Origin: Pedobacter sp. ISL-64
GTDB taxonomy: Bacteria > Bacteroidota > Bacteroidia > Sphingobacteriales > Sphingobacteriaceae
Direction: 5' to 3'
DNA length: 64,000 nucleotides
Assembly (NCBI RefSeq): GCF_018613605.1
Contig: NZ_JAGGPU010000026.1
Span: 27,813-91,812, forward strand
The notes under the pieces were generated by a model. It saw only the letters and a list, made by a program, of their open reading frames with translations. It had not been told where the DNA came from and searched no databases. The position numbers and the translations under genes were made by a program. Below, one piece after another: positions 25,929-35,273 of this stretch; positions within the stretch are counted from its first letter, which is position 1; every line of letters begins with the position of its first letter.

Positions 25929-27053
25929 ATGAGATTTATTGTATCCACATCAACTCTATTAAAACACTTACAAACCGTAAATGGTGCATCAAGCAGCAGT
26001 ACGGTTTTGCCTATATTAGAAAATTTTCTCTTCGAAATTAAAGATGGAAACTTAACTATCTCTGCTACCGATCTGCAAACCAGCATGACAACTGCTTTGG
26101 CTGTAGAATCAAAGGAAGAAGGTAAAGTAGCTGTTCCATCTAAAATTTTATTAGATACGCTTAAAACATTGCCAGATCAGCCCATCGCATTTAATATCGA
26201 TGATAGTACTTTTGCGATCGAGATCAGTGCCGGAGATGGTAAGTATAAATTAAGTGGTGAAAATGGTGATGATTTCCCGAAGATTCCAGTAGTGGAAAAC
26301 GCATCTTCTGTAAACTTACCTGCGTCTGTTTTAACTGAAGCCATTACAAAAACTATTTTTGCGGTAAGTAACGATGAGTTGCGCCCGGCTATGACGGGTG
26401 TATTCTGTCAATTATCCCCTCAGCACATTACCTTTGTAGCTACCGATGCACATAAATTGGTGAGATACCGCCGTATGGATAGCAAGGCAGATAAAGCAAC
26501 CTCATTTATTCTCCCTAAAAAAGCTTTAACACTTTTGAAGGCTGCTTTACCTTCAACTGATATTAATGTATCAGTAGATTATAATGCAACAAGCGCTTTC
26601 TTTAAGTTCGAAAATATCAATTTAGTGTGTCGTTTAATAGACGAGCGTTATCCAGATTATGAGGCGGTAATTCCAACCAATAACCCTAACAAGCTAATTA
26701 TCGACAGAAGTTTGTTTTTAAATACACTTCGTAGGGTTGTAATTTTTGCGAATAAAACGACACATCAGGTAAGACTGAAAATTAGCGGAAGCGAATTAAA
26801 TATCTCTTCAGAGGATTTAGATTTTGCTAATGAAGCACACGAGCGTTTAAGCTGCCAATATGATGGTGAAGACCTCGAAATAGGCTTTAATGCACGCTTT
26901 TTAATCGAAATGTTGAGTAATTTAAGTGGTGATGAAGTTACTTTAGAACTTTCAACACCAAACAGAGCGGGGCTTTTAATTCCACAAACCAATGATGAAA
27001 ATGAGGATGTTTTAATGTTGGTGATGCCTGTGATGCTAAATAATAGTTATTAA
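25929..27053 (+). CDS. dnaN: DNA polymerase III beta subunit (sliding clamp)
   Basis: Ring-shaped processivity clamp of the replicative polymerase. The 374 residues hold the three clamp domains. Family marks include the opening MRFIVSTSTLLKHL, the LPILENFLFE strand, a GENGDDFP segment, the domain 2 region RPAMTGVFC with FVATDAHKL and RYRR, the DERYPDYEAVIP motif, and a C-terminal LVMPVMLNN that matches the usual clamp ending. No dnaA or recF is adjacent, so this is not an origin region. A strong terminator follows. Confidence 0.97.
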   Translation: MRFIVSTSTLLKHLQTVNGASSSSTVLPILENFLFEIKDGNLTISATDLQTSMTTALAVESKEEGKVAVPSKILLDTLKTLPDQPIAFNIDDSTFAIEISAGDGKYKLSGENGDDFPKIPVVENASSVNLPASVLTEAITKTIFAVSNDELRPAMTGVFCQLSPQHITFVATDAHKLVRYRRMDSKADKATSFILPKKALTLLKAALPSTDINVSVDYNATSAFFKFENINLVCRLIDERYPDYEAVIPTNNPNKLIIDRSLFLNTLRRVVIFANKTTHQVRLKISGSELNISSEDLDFANEAHERLSCQYDGEDLEIGFNARFLIEMLSNLSGDEVTLELSTPNRAGLLIPQTNDENEDVLMLVMPVMLNNSY

Positions 27054-27081
27054 AAAAAACTAATTTATTAGTTTTATCAAC

Positions 27082-27117
27082 AAAATGGCTTGGTTTTTGA
27101 CCGAGCCATTTTTGTTT
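27082..27117 (+). terminator. Rho-independent terminator of dnaN
   Basis: AAAATGGCT(T)GGT pairs with ACC(G)AGCCATTTTT around TTTTG, followed by TGTTT, 29 bp after the stop codon. Confidence 0.88.
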
Positions 27118-27137
27118 ATAATCAACTAACACAACCA

Positions 27138-27815
27138 ATGAAAATCTATAACAATCTCTCGAAATCACTGATTTTGCTCGCTGTCTTATGTAGTATAGGC
27201 CTATCATCCTGTAAAAAGGACAATCCAGATGAAGTAGTAAAAGGCCAGGCCAAGGTAAAAATGGTCAATGCGTCGCAGGCAGATGTGCATCAGGATGTTT
27301 ATTTAGATAATGAAAAACTAACCACTGTTGCTTTAGCCTTTGGCGAAACCAGCGATTATGTAAAAATACCTTCTGGTAATAGAAACGTTTCTTATGCCGG
27401 CACAAATAATACAACTACTGATACCTCTTTAAACTTTACACCATCTATTACTTACACTACTTTTTTGGTTACCAATAAAAAAGGAGAGATGGAAATAGTG
27501 AGTTATGAAGATAATTTAAGTAATACAGAGTCAGATAAAGCTAAAATCAAACTAATTAATCTGACGCCAAATTTTGCCACTGGCATAAATGTTATGGTAC
27601 AGGGCGGTACCCAATTTGTTAATGGATTGGCTTTTAAAGAAGCATCTAACTATTTTGCAGTAGATACAGGATTTAATTTGAGATATACAGTAGTGGGTTC
27701 TGGTAATGTTAAAACCATTCAAAGTACGGCTTTAGAAGGGGGAAAGATATATTCCATTTGGTTTAGTGGCACAACAGCAGCAACCTTAGAAGCACATATC
27801 ATTACCGATAATTAA
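27138..27815 (+). CDS. DUF4397 lipoprotein
   Basis: Predicted lipoprotein of 225 residues. The start at ATG 27138 gives a signal MKIYNNLSKSLILLAVLCSI ending in the lipobox LSSC, then KKD; an upstream in-frame start would run through the dnaN terminator. The mature part is DUF4397-like: KVKMVNASQADVHQDVYLD near residue 40, a YVKIPSGNRNVSY strand, then a second half beginning KIKLINLTPN. Function unknown. The next gene encodes a diverged paralogue, and the two form a pair on the plus strand. Confidence 0.8.
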   Translation: MKIYNNLSKSLILLAVLCSIGLSSCKKDNPDEVVKGQAKVKMVNASQADVHQDVYLDNEKLTTVALAFGETSDYVKIPSGNRNVSYAGTNNTTTDTSLNFTPSITYTTFLVTNKKGEMEIVSYEDNLSNTESDKAKIKLINLTPNFATGINVMVQGGTQFVNGLAFKEASNYFAVDTGFNLRYTVVGSGNVKTIQSTALEGGKIYSIWFSGTTAATLEAHIITDN

Positions 27816-27874
27816 TTTCAAAGTTTAATATGCTTTCTGCTATCTTTACGTTTTATTAGCATCAGCGATTAATT

Positions 27875-28576
27875 ATGAAAAACAAAGTATTGTTTCTTAA
27901 AATATTTCTTCTTCTTATACTTGCCGTTTTAATCAGCTCATGCATCAAAAATGATAATTTAATTGAAGGTGATGCTAAAGTTCGATTCTTTCAGGCTGCT
28001 TCAACTGATACTACACAAAGTTTCTATTTAAACGGAATACAAATAGGAACACCTGTTGCTTACAATACAAACACAAGTTATGTCGTCGTTGCAGGCGATG
28101 CTGCTTATAATATAACCACACGAAATATAAATACTGGTGTTGATGTAGCTTCACTAGGAGAGCAAACATTTAAAATCGGGCAGAATTATTCTGTTTTCTA
28201 TTATAAAGAAAAAACTGGCGATCCTGCAAAATTGAAAGTTTATACCGATGATGTAAAACCAGATCTTGATTCAGCTAAACTAACTTTTTTAAATCTTGGT
28301 TATACACTAGGCTCTAGTGTTGTAATTACCGATAGCACTAATACAGCCAAACCTGTAGAATCTACAATTGCGTATGGAGCGATTAAAACTTTAAAGGTTA
28401 AAGTTAATAAAAACATGAAATTTGCCTTTAAATTAACTAGCCCTACTGCGACAAACCCACCGCCTGTGGTAACACGCTTAGATTCTCTTAATATTAATAA
28501 TGGTAGAGTTTACCTTATATTATTTGATGGCGATAAAAAGGGAGAACTTAAAAATCGAATCATCTCTGCTAACTAA
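27875..28576 (+). CDS. DUF4397 lipoprotein, paralogue of the preceding gene
   Basis: Lipoprotein of 233 residues with a signal ending in the lipobox LISSC. The DUF4397-like domain starts KVRFFQAASTDTTQSFYLNG and has GDAAYNITTRN. A second immunoglobulin-like half begins KLTFLNLGYTLGSS near residue 140. It shares domain order with the gene at 27138 but little direct identity, so the duplication is old. The envelope role is unknown. The 59-bp gap leaves open whether the two are cotranscribed. Confidence 0.78.
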   Translation: MKNKVLFLKIFLLLILAVLISSCIKNDNLIEGDAKVRFFQAASTDTTQSFYLNGIQIGTPVAYNTNTSYVVVAGDAAYNITTRNINTGVDVASLGEQTFKIGQNYSVFYYKEKTGDPAKLKVYTDDVKPDLDSAKLTFLNLGYTLGSSVVITDSTNTAKPVESTIAYGAIKTLKVKVNKNMKFAFKLTSPTATNPPPVVTRLDSLNINNGRVYLILFDGDKKGELKNRIISAN

Positions 28577-28617
28577 TTTTATTGCAATATACTAGCATTT
28601 AATCCCTTTGATATTCA

Positions 28618-28625
28618 TATTTTTG
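28618..28625 (+). promoter_or_regulatory. -7 promoter element of the DedA gene
   Basis: TATTTTTG matches TAnnTTTG, 15 nt before the ATG at 28641. Confidence 0.5.
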
Positions 28626-28640
28626 CCCAAAATTAGATAA

Positions 28641-29327
28641 ATGGAACTACTACAGCAGCTTATAGATTTTATTCTTCATATAGACGTACATTTAGCTGAA
28701 ATTGTTAACGAATACCGTACCTGGACTTACCTCATTTTATTCCTGATTATTTTTGCCGAAACTGGTTTTGTGGTAACACCGTTCCTTCCTGGCGATTCGT
28801 TGCTTTTTGCAATGGGCGCTTTAATTGCAGGCGAACATGAAACTGGTTTAAATATCTGGATCATGCTTGTTATTCTAATTGTAGCAGCAATTTTAGGGAA
28901 TACAGTTAACTATAAACTTGGAAGTGTTTTAGGTGCAGGTGTATTTAAAGAAAAAAATAAGATTTTGAAGCTTAAATATTATCATCAATCTCACGAATTT
29001 TTTGAGAAACATGGTGGTAAGGCCATTATGTTGAGTAGGTTTCTGCCAATTTTTAGGACTATTGCACCATTTGTAGCTGGAATAGCCAAAATGCCTTTCG
29101 GTCGTTTTACCTATTATAACATTATTGGTGGGGTAGCCTGGATATTTGCATTATTGTTAGGCGGTTATGTATTAGGGCAAATTCCGGCAATTAAAAATAA
29201 CTTCGAACTGGTTATTATTTTTATTGCTGTGGTAACTTTTGTTCCCGCCATCTGGGCAGCCATCAGAAGCCGTTTTCAACCTAAAAAGATTGAGGCAATT
29301 ATTGAAGGAGAGGATACAAAGGCATAA
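28641..29327 (+). CDS. DedA-family membrane protein
   Basis: Inner-membrane protein of 228 residues from the DedA/VTT superfamily, members of which flip polyprenyl phosphates or phospholipids. Typical features are the re-entrant segment FVVTPFLPGDSLLFAMG near residue 47, GNTVNYKLG near 92, and the FxxxGGKAIMLSRFLPIFRT box with conserved Arg and Pro near 118-135, followed by GGVAWIFALLLGGY. Which lipid this one moves is not readable. Its stop directly abuts the stop of the convergent gene at 29328. Confidence 0.92.
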   Translation: MELLQQLIDFILHIDVHLAEIVNEYRTWTYLILFLIIFAETGFVVTPFLPGDSLLFAMGALIAGEHETGLNIWIMLVILIVAAILGNTVNYKLGSVLGAGVFKEKNKILKLKYYHQSHEFFEKHGGKAIMLSRFLPIFRTIAPFVAGIAKMPFGRFTYYNIIGGVAWIFALLLGGYVLGQIPAIKNNFELVIIFIAVVTFVPAIWAAIRSRFQPKKIEAIIEGEDTKA

Positions 29328-30284
29328 TTATAGTTCCCTACCAATTAGGGAGCCATTTTGATATTTCCTTTCTACCGCTTCACTTTCTGTTTTCTCATCA
29401 GGTAATAACGCTATTTTAATCAGGTTTTTAAGCACTGGCTGACCTGCATCAACCCAGGCAGAATACCAGAATGATCCCGTTTTTAATATAGCAGCACGCA
29501 TTTGCTTTTCTACCATGTTATTCATTTTAGTATGGTAAGCTTTTGAATATGCTATAGCGTATTGTTTCAGTACAGTATTATTCCTCTCAGAAAAGCTATA
29601 CTTTTTGTCGGAAGGAAATGATGCATTCAGTTCAGCTTCGAAATTTAATACCGTATCAACCAAACTGTGCGTGTGTTTAAGTATTCTCCAGATTTCTTGT
29701 AATGGGTTTTCAATATAATCTGCTTTGCCAACAACAAAATTGTAATGAGTTGAAAACAATTCGGGTAAACGGCTTTCCCAAAAGGCATGTATACCTACCT
29801 GGTTGGTAAGTTGGCCATTATGGTTAGCAGTAGTGTGTAAAGGAACATGTGCATCGCCAATGTAATGGCCCAGGTCTGCAGAATATTTTAGGATTTTTAT
29901 CGAATCGCGCGTTTTAAAGGCTTTAACTAAACCATAATAACTACGCTGTATATTCCAGGGGATAATACCATCAGTGTTTAGTTTTTTTTTGCCGTACTTA
30001 GCCAGGGCATCATCCCATTTTTCGGGAATACTATCAATATTTTTCTCATAATTCTCCACATCGAGGTAATGCCGTGGTGCTTCGAGCGTATCAGCATACC
30101 TGCGTTTATCCGGGTCGACGGCATGTTCGGTAATGTATTTGATATTCTTTTTATAGAAACCGATCATATCAGAAGGCAAAGTAAAAACAGCAAGGTTGTT
30201 TATCCTTTGATGTGCAAAGAACCCCCAAGAGGTACAAAGAAATATAGGGATGATTAACGCGGTTAAAATCGTTAATCTTTTCAT
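29328..30284 (-). CDS. Zinc-dependent phospholipase C / S1-P1 nuclease-like protein
   Basis: Predicted exported hydrolase of about 318 residues with three zinc ions bound in an all-helical fold. The signal peptide MKRLTILTALIIPIFLCTS is followed directly by WGFFAHQ, giving the N-terminal Trp and His ligands. Further ligand motifs are ITEHAVDPD, RHYLD, DLGHYIGDAHVPLHTT and GIHAFWE. I prefer ATG 30284, which fits the signal peptide and a near-consensus -7 element (TATCTTAG, 30290-30297, minus); ATG 30302 would add six residues. Whether lipid or nucleic acid is the substrate cannot be told. Confidence 0.8.
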   Translation of the reverse strand: MKRLTILTALIIPIFLCTSWGFFAHQRINNLAVFTLPSDMIGFYKKNIKYITEHAVDPDKRRYADTLEAPRHYLDVENYEKNIDSIPEKWDDALAKYGKKKLNTDGIIPWNIQRSYYGLVKAFKTRDSIKILKYSADLGHYIGDAHVPLHTTANHNGQLTNQVGIHAFWESRLPELFSTHYNFVVGKADYIENPLQEIWRILKHTHSLVDTVLNFEAELNASFPSDKKYSFSERNNTVLKQYAIAYSKAYHTKMNNMVEKQMRAAILKTGSFWYSAWVDAGQPVLKNLIKIALLPDEKTESEAVERKYQNGSLIGREL

Positions 30285-30338
30285 ATAACCTAAGATATGC
30301 AATTTTCTTTGTAACTCAAAGGGTGTAGAAGTTAAAAA

Positions 30339-30764
30339 TTATGCCTCTTCCATTTTTTTCATATCAAGCTTTTTCATTTTCATAACGGCATCCATTACCC
30401 TTTTTGCTCTTTCGGGCGTTGCCATTAGCTCACCAATGTTTGATGGAACAATTTGCCATGAAAGTCCGAATTTATCCTTTAGCCATCCGCAAACGCTCTC
30501 TGTGCCGCCGTCATTTAGGAAAGTATTCCAATAATAGTCTATTTCTTCCTGACTGTCGCAGTTTACCATAAGAGAAATGGCCTCATCGAATTTAAACTGC
30601 GGACCGCCATTAAGGCCCATAAATTTATTTCCGTTTAATTCGAAAGTAACAACCATAGGAGTTACTTGTGTAGTTTTGGAATCTTTAAAAACTGTACAAT
30701 AATATTTTGCTGCTGCTTCGGCTTGTCCGTCAAACCAAAGGCATGTTACAAGTGGTTTTGCCAT
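30339..30764 (-). CDS. VOC-family (PhnB-like) protein
   Basis: Glyoxalase/bleomycin-resistance fold protein of 141 residues, of the PhnB-like group often labelled 3-demethylubiquinone-9 3-methyltransferase. Signature pieces are CLWFDGQAEAAAKYYCTVF at the start, FELNGNKFMGLNGGPQFKF, and a VCGWLKDKFGLSWQIVP stretch near residue 95. The annotation as a methyltransferase is historical; the true activity of this group is unknown. It stands as a single gene between the nuclease-like and DUF1569 genes. Confidence 0.85.
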   Translation of the reverse strand: MAKPLVTCLWFDGQAEAAAKYYCTVFKDSKTTQVTPMVVTFELNGNKFMGLNGGPQFKFDEAISLMVNCDSQEEIDYYWNTFLNDGGTESVCGWLKDKFGLSWQIVPSNIGELMATPERAKRVMDAVMKMKKLDMKKMEEA

Positions 30765-30880
30765 TTTATATAAATTTTTTGTGTTACCACAAGTTAGGCA
30801 AGATTTTTAACCTGCGTAAGGTTTAAAAGTGACGATTTAAGGGGGCGATTTTGACAATAATTTGCTGTTATGGCCTGGAA

Positions 30881-31333
30881 TCAAGACCCAAATTGTACTA
30901 AATGGTGGTCCAGGTGTTTATAAAACATGTTGTTCCACTCCGTTTTTGCTAACGGGCCAAACGAATGTGATTCTTTCCCATCGAAATGATTTTCGCCGAG
31001 TTGTTGGGTTTGATTAATATAATCGATTAAACGCATCTTTTCTTTTTCAAAATCTTTTTCACCCTTAATAATAAATTGAGGGGCTGTCTGATTATTTTTA
31101 GGATAAGGCTTTTCGCTTACTACTTTGCTTTTGACTAATTTTTTCAGGATAAACTTCATTATCGGCCCCGGTTTTGGATGAATATCATCGTAAACCATTT
31201 CGTAAGTTACATTGCAATGTGCCAGCATCTGCGCAACGTTCATTTTACCCCAAAGTTGAGTGGTAGCTGGAGTAAGCTTGTTAATTCTTTCAATAATTTC
31301 GCTAGTTACTGCAGGTTGGAAAATGTTCTTCAT
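30881..31333 (-). CDS. DUF1569 (DinB-like four-helix) protein
   Basis: This 150-residue soluble protein resembles DUF1569, a member of the DinB/YfiT-like metal-binding four-helix bundle class. Conserved spots are LWGKMNVAQMLAHC with a candidate metal His, FGPLAKTEWNNMFYKHLDHHLVQFG with a closing His cluster near residue 140, and a KPYPKNN loop. Function unknown; relatives include thiol-dependent transferases. It is followed by the VOC gene on the same strand. Confidence 0.8.
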   Translation of the reverse strand: MKNIFQPAVTSEIIERINKLTPATTQLWGKMNVAQMLAHCNVTYEMVYDDIHPKPGPIMKFILKKLVKSKVVSEKPYPKNNQTAPQFIIKGEKDFEKEKMRLIDYINQTQQLGENHFDGKESHSFGPLAKTEWNNMFYKHLDHHLVQFGS

Positions 31334-31373
31334 GGTTTGTTTATAGCTTAATATTATTTGTAACCTTATGTGC

Positions 31374-32606
31374 TTAATTCTTCAACATTTTAAATGAAAA
31401 CCAGCCCAATAGTGCAATAATCACCGCCATTAATACCCAAAGCCATGCTTTGTTTTCAAATAATGGTTTTTCTGTTTTAATGGAATAGGCAGGGTTTAGC
31501 TGTTCTGTTCCAATGTTAACGCTGGTCAAATTTGTAGGGATCTTACTTTCGAATTTTTCAATTTCATAAACCGGACCTGTAGCTTTCTCATTGCCATAAT
31601 ATAAAGCATATTCATCTTTTGGTTCATCAAACCGGGCTATAATCTCATAGATGTTACCTTTTAACTGTAAGCCGCTTAAACGTAACGGCTTATTGTCGTT
31701 ATTTTGGATAGTGATTTTTAATCTGGATGTAATGGTATTCGCGAAATTGAATGCGGGCTCTTCCAGAGAACTTATCGTGCCTTCATAGAGATTCGCATAA
31801 TTGAACTGAATGCCTTTGTCGGTTTTAAAACTATCTGTTGCATATTCAATTTTGATGGAACGGTAGAAATCGAAATCACTTTGTGCATTCAACTTTAAAT
31901 AGGATAGGGGAACGGGATTGGTCAAGGTTACATCAATAACTGTTTCCTTTTTGGATACGTCGTTTTTAAGGTTGAAAGATCGATACTTAACCTCCTGATA
32001 GGTTCCCTTTATGGTATCTGTTTTCGAAATTTTTGATTCCAATAATTCGGGCTGTATGGGGCTTTTTACCGCAATCCTAAAATATTGATATTTCGAATCA
32101 GGAAAATTCAATTTGGTAAAATGGTAATCTGTATCGTTGTTCCTGATCGAAAGAATTCGATAGTCGGTTAAGATCGAAAACCACTCTTTATTATCGTTAC
32201 TGCCTTCGAGGGTAACTTTCCAATCGAAGTTTTCTTGTTTAAAAGCCAAATTAATCTGGTTGATTAAATTTATTCCAGGCGATTGAAAAGTATAATAATA
32301 ACCATTTGGGTTGGCACTTTGGTTAATCTGTTTAAATGTAATATCATTTGTAGTTACCTTATCGGCAAGCTGTTTTAACAGGTAGGGAACTTCTATGGTA
32401 TCTCTTCCATTGATGCCAAAAATTCTTAAATCTCCGAAACCTAAATTTGCTTTTTTATATAAATCATCTGGAAGCACCATTTTATGCCAAACCGTATTAA
32501 CGCCGGTTATACGCCGCTTAAATTTGTAAGTATTGGTTTGCGCATTTGCGATGGTGGCGCAAAGCAAAAGCAAGGTAAATAGGTTAATTTTCAATTTTAG
32601 CATCAT
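31374..32606 (-). CDS. DUF3999-like exported membrane protein
   Basis: Predicted envelope protein of 410 residues. A signal peptide ends IANAQ (about residue 22). A long beta-rich periplasmic part includes discoidin-like stretches such as FDWKVTLEGSNDNKEWF, and one C-terminal helix (about 388-405) precedes a short KMLKN tail. This matches the DUF3999 layout. It overlaps the DUF2339 gene by 23 bp. Pairs of DUF2339 and DUF3999 are a recurring arrangement, so the two proteins probably form one inner-membrane assembly of unknown purpose. Confidence 0.8.
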   Translation of the reverse strand: MMLKLKINLFTLLLLCATIANAQTNTYKFKRRITGVNTVWHKMVLPDDLYKKANLGFGDLRIFGINGRDTIEVPYLLKQLADKVTTNDITFKQINQSANPNGYYYTFQSPGINLINQINLAFKQENFDWKVTLEGSNDNKEWFSILTDYRILSIRNNDTDYHFTKLNFPDSKYQYFRIAVKSPIQPELLESKISKTDTIKGTYQEVKYRSFNLKNDVSKKETVIDVTLTNPVPLSYLKLNAQSDFDFYRSIKIEYATDSFKTDKGIQFNYANLYEGTISSLEEPAFNFANTITSRLKITIQNNDNKPLRLSGLQLKGNIYEIIARFDEPKDEYALYYGNEKATGPVYEIEKFESKIPTNLTSVNIGTEQLNPAYSIKTEKPLFENKAWLWVLMAVIIALLGWFSFKMLKN

Positions 32607-34962
32607 CTATAATTAAATGTTTGTACTTATTGTAAAGAAATGAAATGATGAGCAATAACACACCCAACGACACAAAAACTATGGTTTTGGAGATTGTGCT
32701 TAAAGAATAGATATCGTAAAAGAAAAGTTTGATCAATGTTATCCCAAATAAAACCATAGCACCAATACGCAGGTGTTTTTTGTTTTTGGCCAGACCCATG
32801 CTAATTAAGAATAATGAAAATATGCCCCAAAGAATACTCAATCCCAGTTTATAACTTCCTTCTGAATGTGATAGTTCTAAAATATTGATCAATTCGCTGC
32901 TGATGATCCACAAGAGGGAAAGATAAAGCAGGTAATCGAACATGGTTTTCAAATCTCTTTTCAATAGCCCTGAACGCTGCAACTGGTAGCATTGTACAAT
33001 CAATAGAGCAAAAAAAGCTATTGCTACATACCTGATGCCGATATTAAATGAACCAATAATGAAATATTTACTTTCGGGAAGTAAATAGGCATCTCTAAGC
33101 TCACTTAATTTATAGAGTCCGAAAGTTAGAAATACGATGATAACCCAGATGTTAATAATAAGGTTAGTGATAGCGAGTTTGCTGTTTTTTAGCTTTTTAA
33201 TGTTCAAATAACTTAATGCTGAAGCAAAAAATAGGGTGTAAATATAAATCCACGCTGTTTTTAAGGTCTTGTAATTATAGTTGTATTCACTGATTGAATC
33301 GTAAAATCTGGTTTTTGGAGTAGTGTTGATCTTGCTCAGTTCGAAGAGGTTATTAAAGTATTTAGAAATCTCGATCCTAAAGGTAATGTAGATTACAAAA
33401 ACCAAAATAGCGGGAATGGAATAACTGAGTACCTGTCTTATCCAGACCCATGCTACGGGTTCTTCACTTTCTTTTTTGCTGATGCTGAACATCCAGAAGA
33501 AGCAGGCAATAAATATGCATGCGGTTAAAAAGCCAACGTTAAGGAATGGTGTGATTACTGTTGCATTTCCGTTATAGCTATCATAATAAGTTATCCAATC
33601 TTCCAGCAGACTAGAAAAAGCCAGAAATATTAATGGGAAGGAAAGTTTTTCATAAATAACAATCTTTTTTATCCGTGCTAAATAGAATAATACAGCGGCC
33701 TCTACAACCCAGAAAATGGTTACCCAACCGCCATCTAACTGAACAGGAACAGCCATGGTAATAAAGGTGATCACCATTGCCAGGATGAGGTAAAAGAGAT
33801 TTTTATCTGCAAGATTTTTCTTGTAAATAATTAAGCTCACCACAAAGTGGATCACGGCATTTGCCAACGTAAACAAGCCTAATAATTCAGTGCTGTTCTT
33901 ATTGTCTGATAATATTAGATAACCTATTCCGTAGTATACAAATGAATTTAAAAGTAAGATGATTACGTCGCTAAAGCCAAAAACTTCTTTCTTGCTTACT
34001 TTGTAGGCCAGGTTGGTGATGTAAAAAATGAGGAAGAATAGGCTAGAAAATAATAGTGCGAGGCTAAAGTAATTGTTTGTGCTACTTAAATCTAAGCGCC
34101 AGGCAGAAAAGATGATCCATGTTAAACCAAAAGATGCATAGAATAAAGGCTTCCAGTATTTTTTGAAACTGAGCACGAGGATGCCAATATTGATAATGGC
34201 CATGTAGGTAAACAAAACGCCAACTTTGCCTGAACCATCGCTTAGTAAAAAAGGCACGGCATAAGCGCCAACTAAACCAATATGGGCAATAACCTGTTTG
34301 TTATACTTAATTGCTGCAACAACGGTAAATGAGGTGAATACGACCATTAAGGCAAAGGCCAATCCCTGTGGAATTAAGGCGTAAAAATCGTAAGCTGCAT
34401 AAGTGATAAAATACATAATGGCAATCGCACCACTAACCAAAACTGCTGAAAAATTTTCGTATTTGGCTTTAAGCTTTATGGCAAAAGCCATTAAACCCGC
34501 TCCAACAGCATAACCCAATACAATCCTGGTAAGTGGACTAACCATATCATGATCAATGGCATATTTAGCGCCAATAGCCACACCAATGATTAAGATCAGG
34601 ATTCCAATCTTGCTAATCAGGTTTTCTCCAATAAATTTCTCGAAATCAGATTTAACCATGTTTTCACGCTTAAATCTCTCGGCGAAATTAGGTTGCGTTT
34701 GGTTTGCCGGAGACGGAATAGGCGCAGGGGTAGGTTGAGATACAGCCGAATGTTGTACGACAAAGCCTGGAGGCGTATTTCTTGGCGGTGCCGTAATGAT
34801 TGGCTCAGGATTTATTGTTGGAGGCGTAGACACTGGACCTGGTGATTGCAGCGCGCGAACCTCGTTTCTTAAAGCTTGAATTTCGGCTTCAAAGCCTTGT
34901 TGCCTGAGCAACAGGTTTTCCAGCTTAATTAATAGCAGGTTTAATTTTTCTGAATTATCCAT
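32584..34962 (-). CDS. DUF2339 large polytopic membrane protein
   Basis: A very hydrophobic 792-residue protein. It starts with a coiled coil (about 5-40, ending QALRNEVRAL), continues with a Pro-rich linker (about 42-90, many Pro/Thr), and then has some 20 or more membrane helices to the C terminus. A FEKFIGENLISKIGILILIIG motif opens the membrane part, as in DUF2339 proteins. No catalytic motif stands out. It overlaps the DUF3999-like gene and is presumably its partner. The role is unknown; the helical density suggests a transporter or flippase-like structure, which is inference only. Confidence 0.85.
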   Translation of the reverse strand: MDNSEKLNLLLIKLENLLLRQQGFEAEIQALRNEVRALQSPGPVSTPPTINPEPIITAPPRNTPPGFVVQHSAVSQPTPAPIPSPANQTQPNFAERFKRENMVKSDFEKFIGENLISKIGILILIIGVAIGAKYAIDHDMVSPLTRIVLGYAVGAGLMAFAIKLKAKYENFSAVLVSGAIAIMYFITYAAYDFYALIPQGLAFALMVVFTSFTVVAAIKYNKQVIAHIGLVGAYAVPFLLSDGSGKVGVLFTYMAIINIGILVLSFKKYWKPLFYASFGLTWIIFSAWRLDLSSTNNYFSLALLFSSLFFLIFYITNLAYKVSKKEVFGFSDVIILLLNSFVYYGIGYLILSDNKNSTELLGLFTLANAVIHFVVSLIIYKKNLADKNLFYLILAMVITFITMAVPVQLDGGWVTIFWVVEAAVLFYLARIKKIVIYEKLSFPLIFLAFSSLLEDWITYYDSYNGNATVITPFLNVGFLTACIFIACFFWMFSISKKESEEPVAWVWIRQVLSYSIPAILVFVIYITFRIEISKYFNNLFELSKINTTPKTRFYDSISEYNYNYKTLKTAWIYIYTLFFASALSYLNIKKLKNSKLAITNLIINIWVIIVFLTFGLYKLSELRDAYLLPESKYFIIGSFNIGIRYVAIAFFALLIVQCYQLQRSGLLKRDLKTMFDYLLYLSLLWIISSELINILELSHSEGSYKLGLSILWGIFSLFLISMGLAKNKKHLRIGAMVLFGITLIKLFFYDIYSLSTISKTIVFVSLGVLLLIISFLYNKYKHLIIDDAKIEN

Positions 34963-35273
34963 TCGATATCTGGTAGTGCGTAATTTTACTTTACTAAATA
35001 TAGGAATGTATTTTAGAACGAGGTGAGAAATTTGAATAGATGAATTAAGGCAATGCTTTTACTACCCTAGTAGAATGTAGTTCGGCGTTTTCAACCACTG
35101 ATACACACAGATAAACACAGGTTTTTGTATTTGAGTTTATCAGTGTGCATTCTTTTTATCTGTGGTTAACAATACGCTTTAAGCTTAGCTTCTAATTAAA
35201 TGACATTATAGTGGGTAGCTTTTTGATTGGCTGGTTAAATTAATTCGCTAATTTTACGACAAAATTACCCCCT
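34963..35273. repeat. Spacer with ATCTGTGG-type inverted repeat
   Basis: No gene. The arms AACCACTGAT (35093-35102) and ATCTGTGGTT (35158-35167) enclose ACACACAGATAAAC facing GTTTATCAGTGTG, so most of 35093-35167 can fold. It belongs to the same type as 19891-19967. Confidence 0.6.

Noticed and set aside
27090..27137. Upstream start for the first DUF4397 lipoprotein
   Set aside because: It would place 16 residues translated from the dnaN terminator before the lipoprotein signal.
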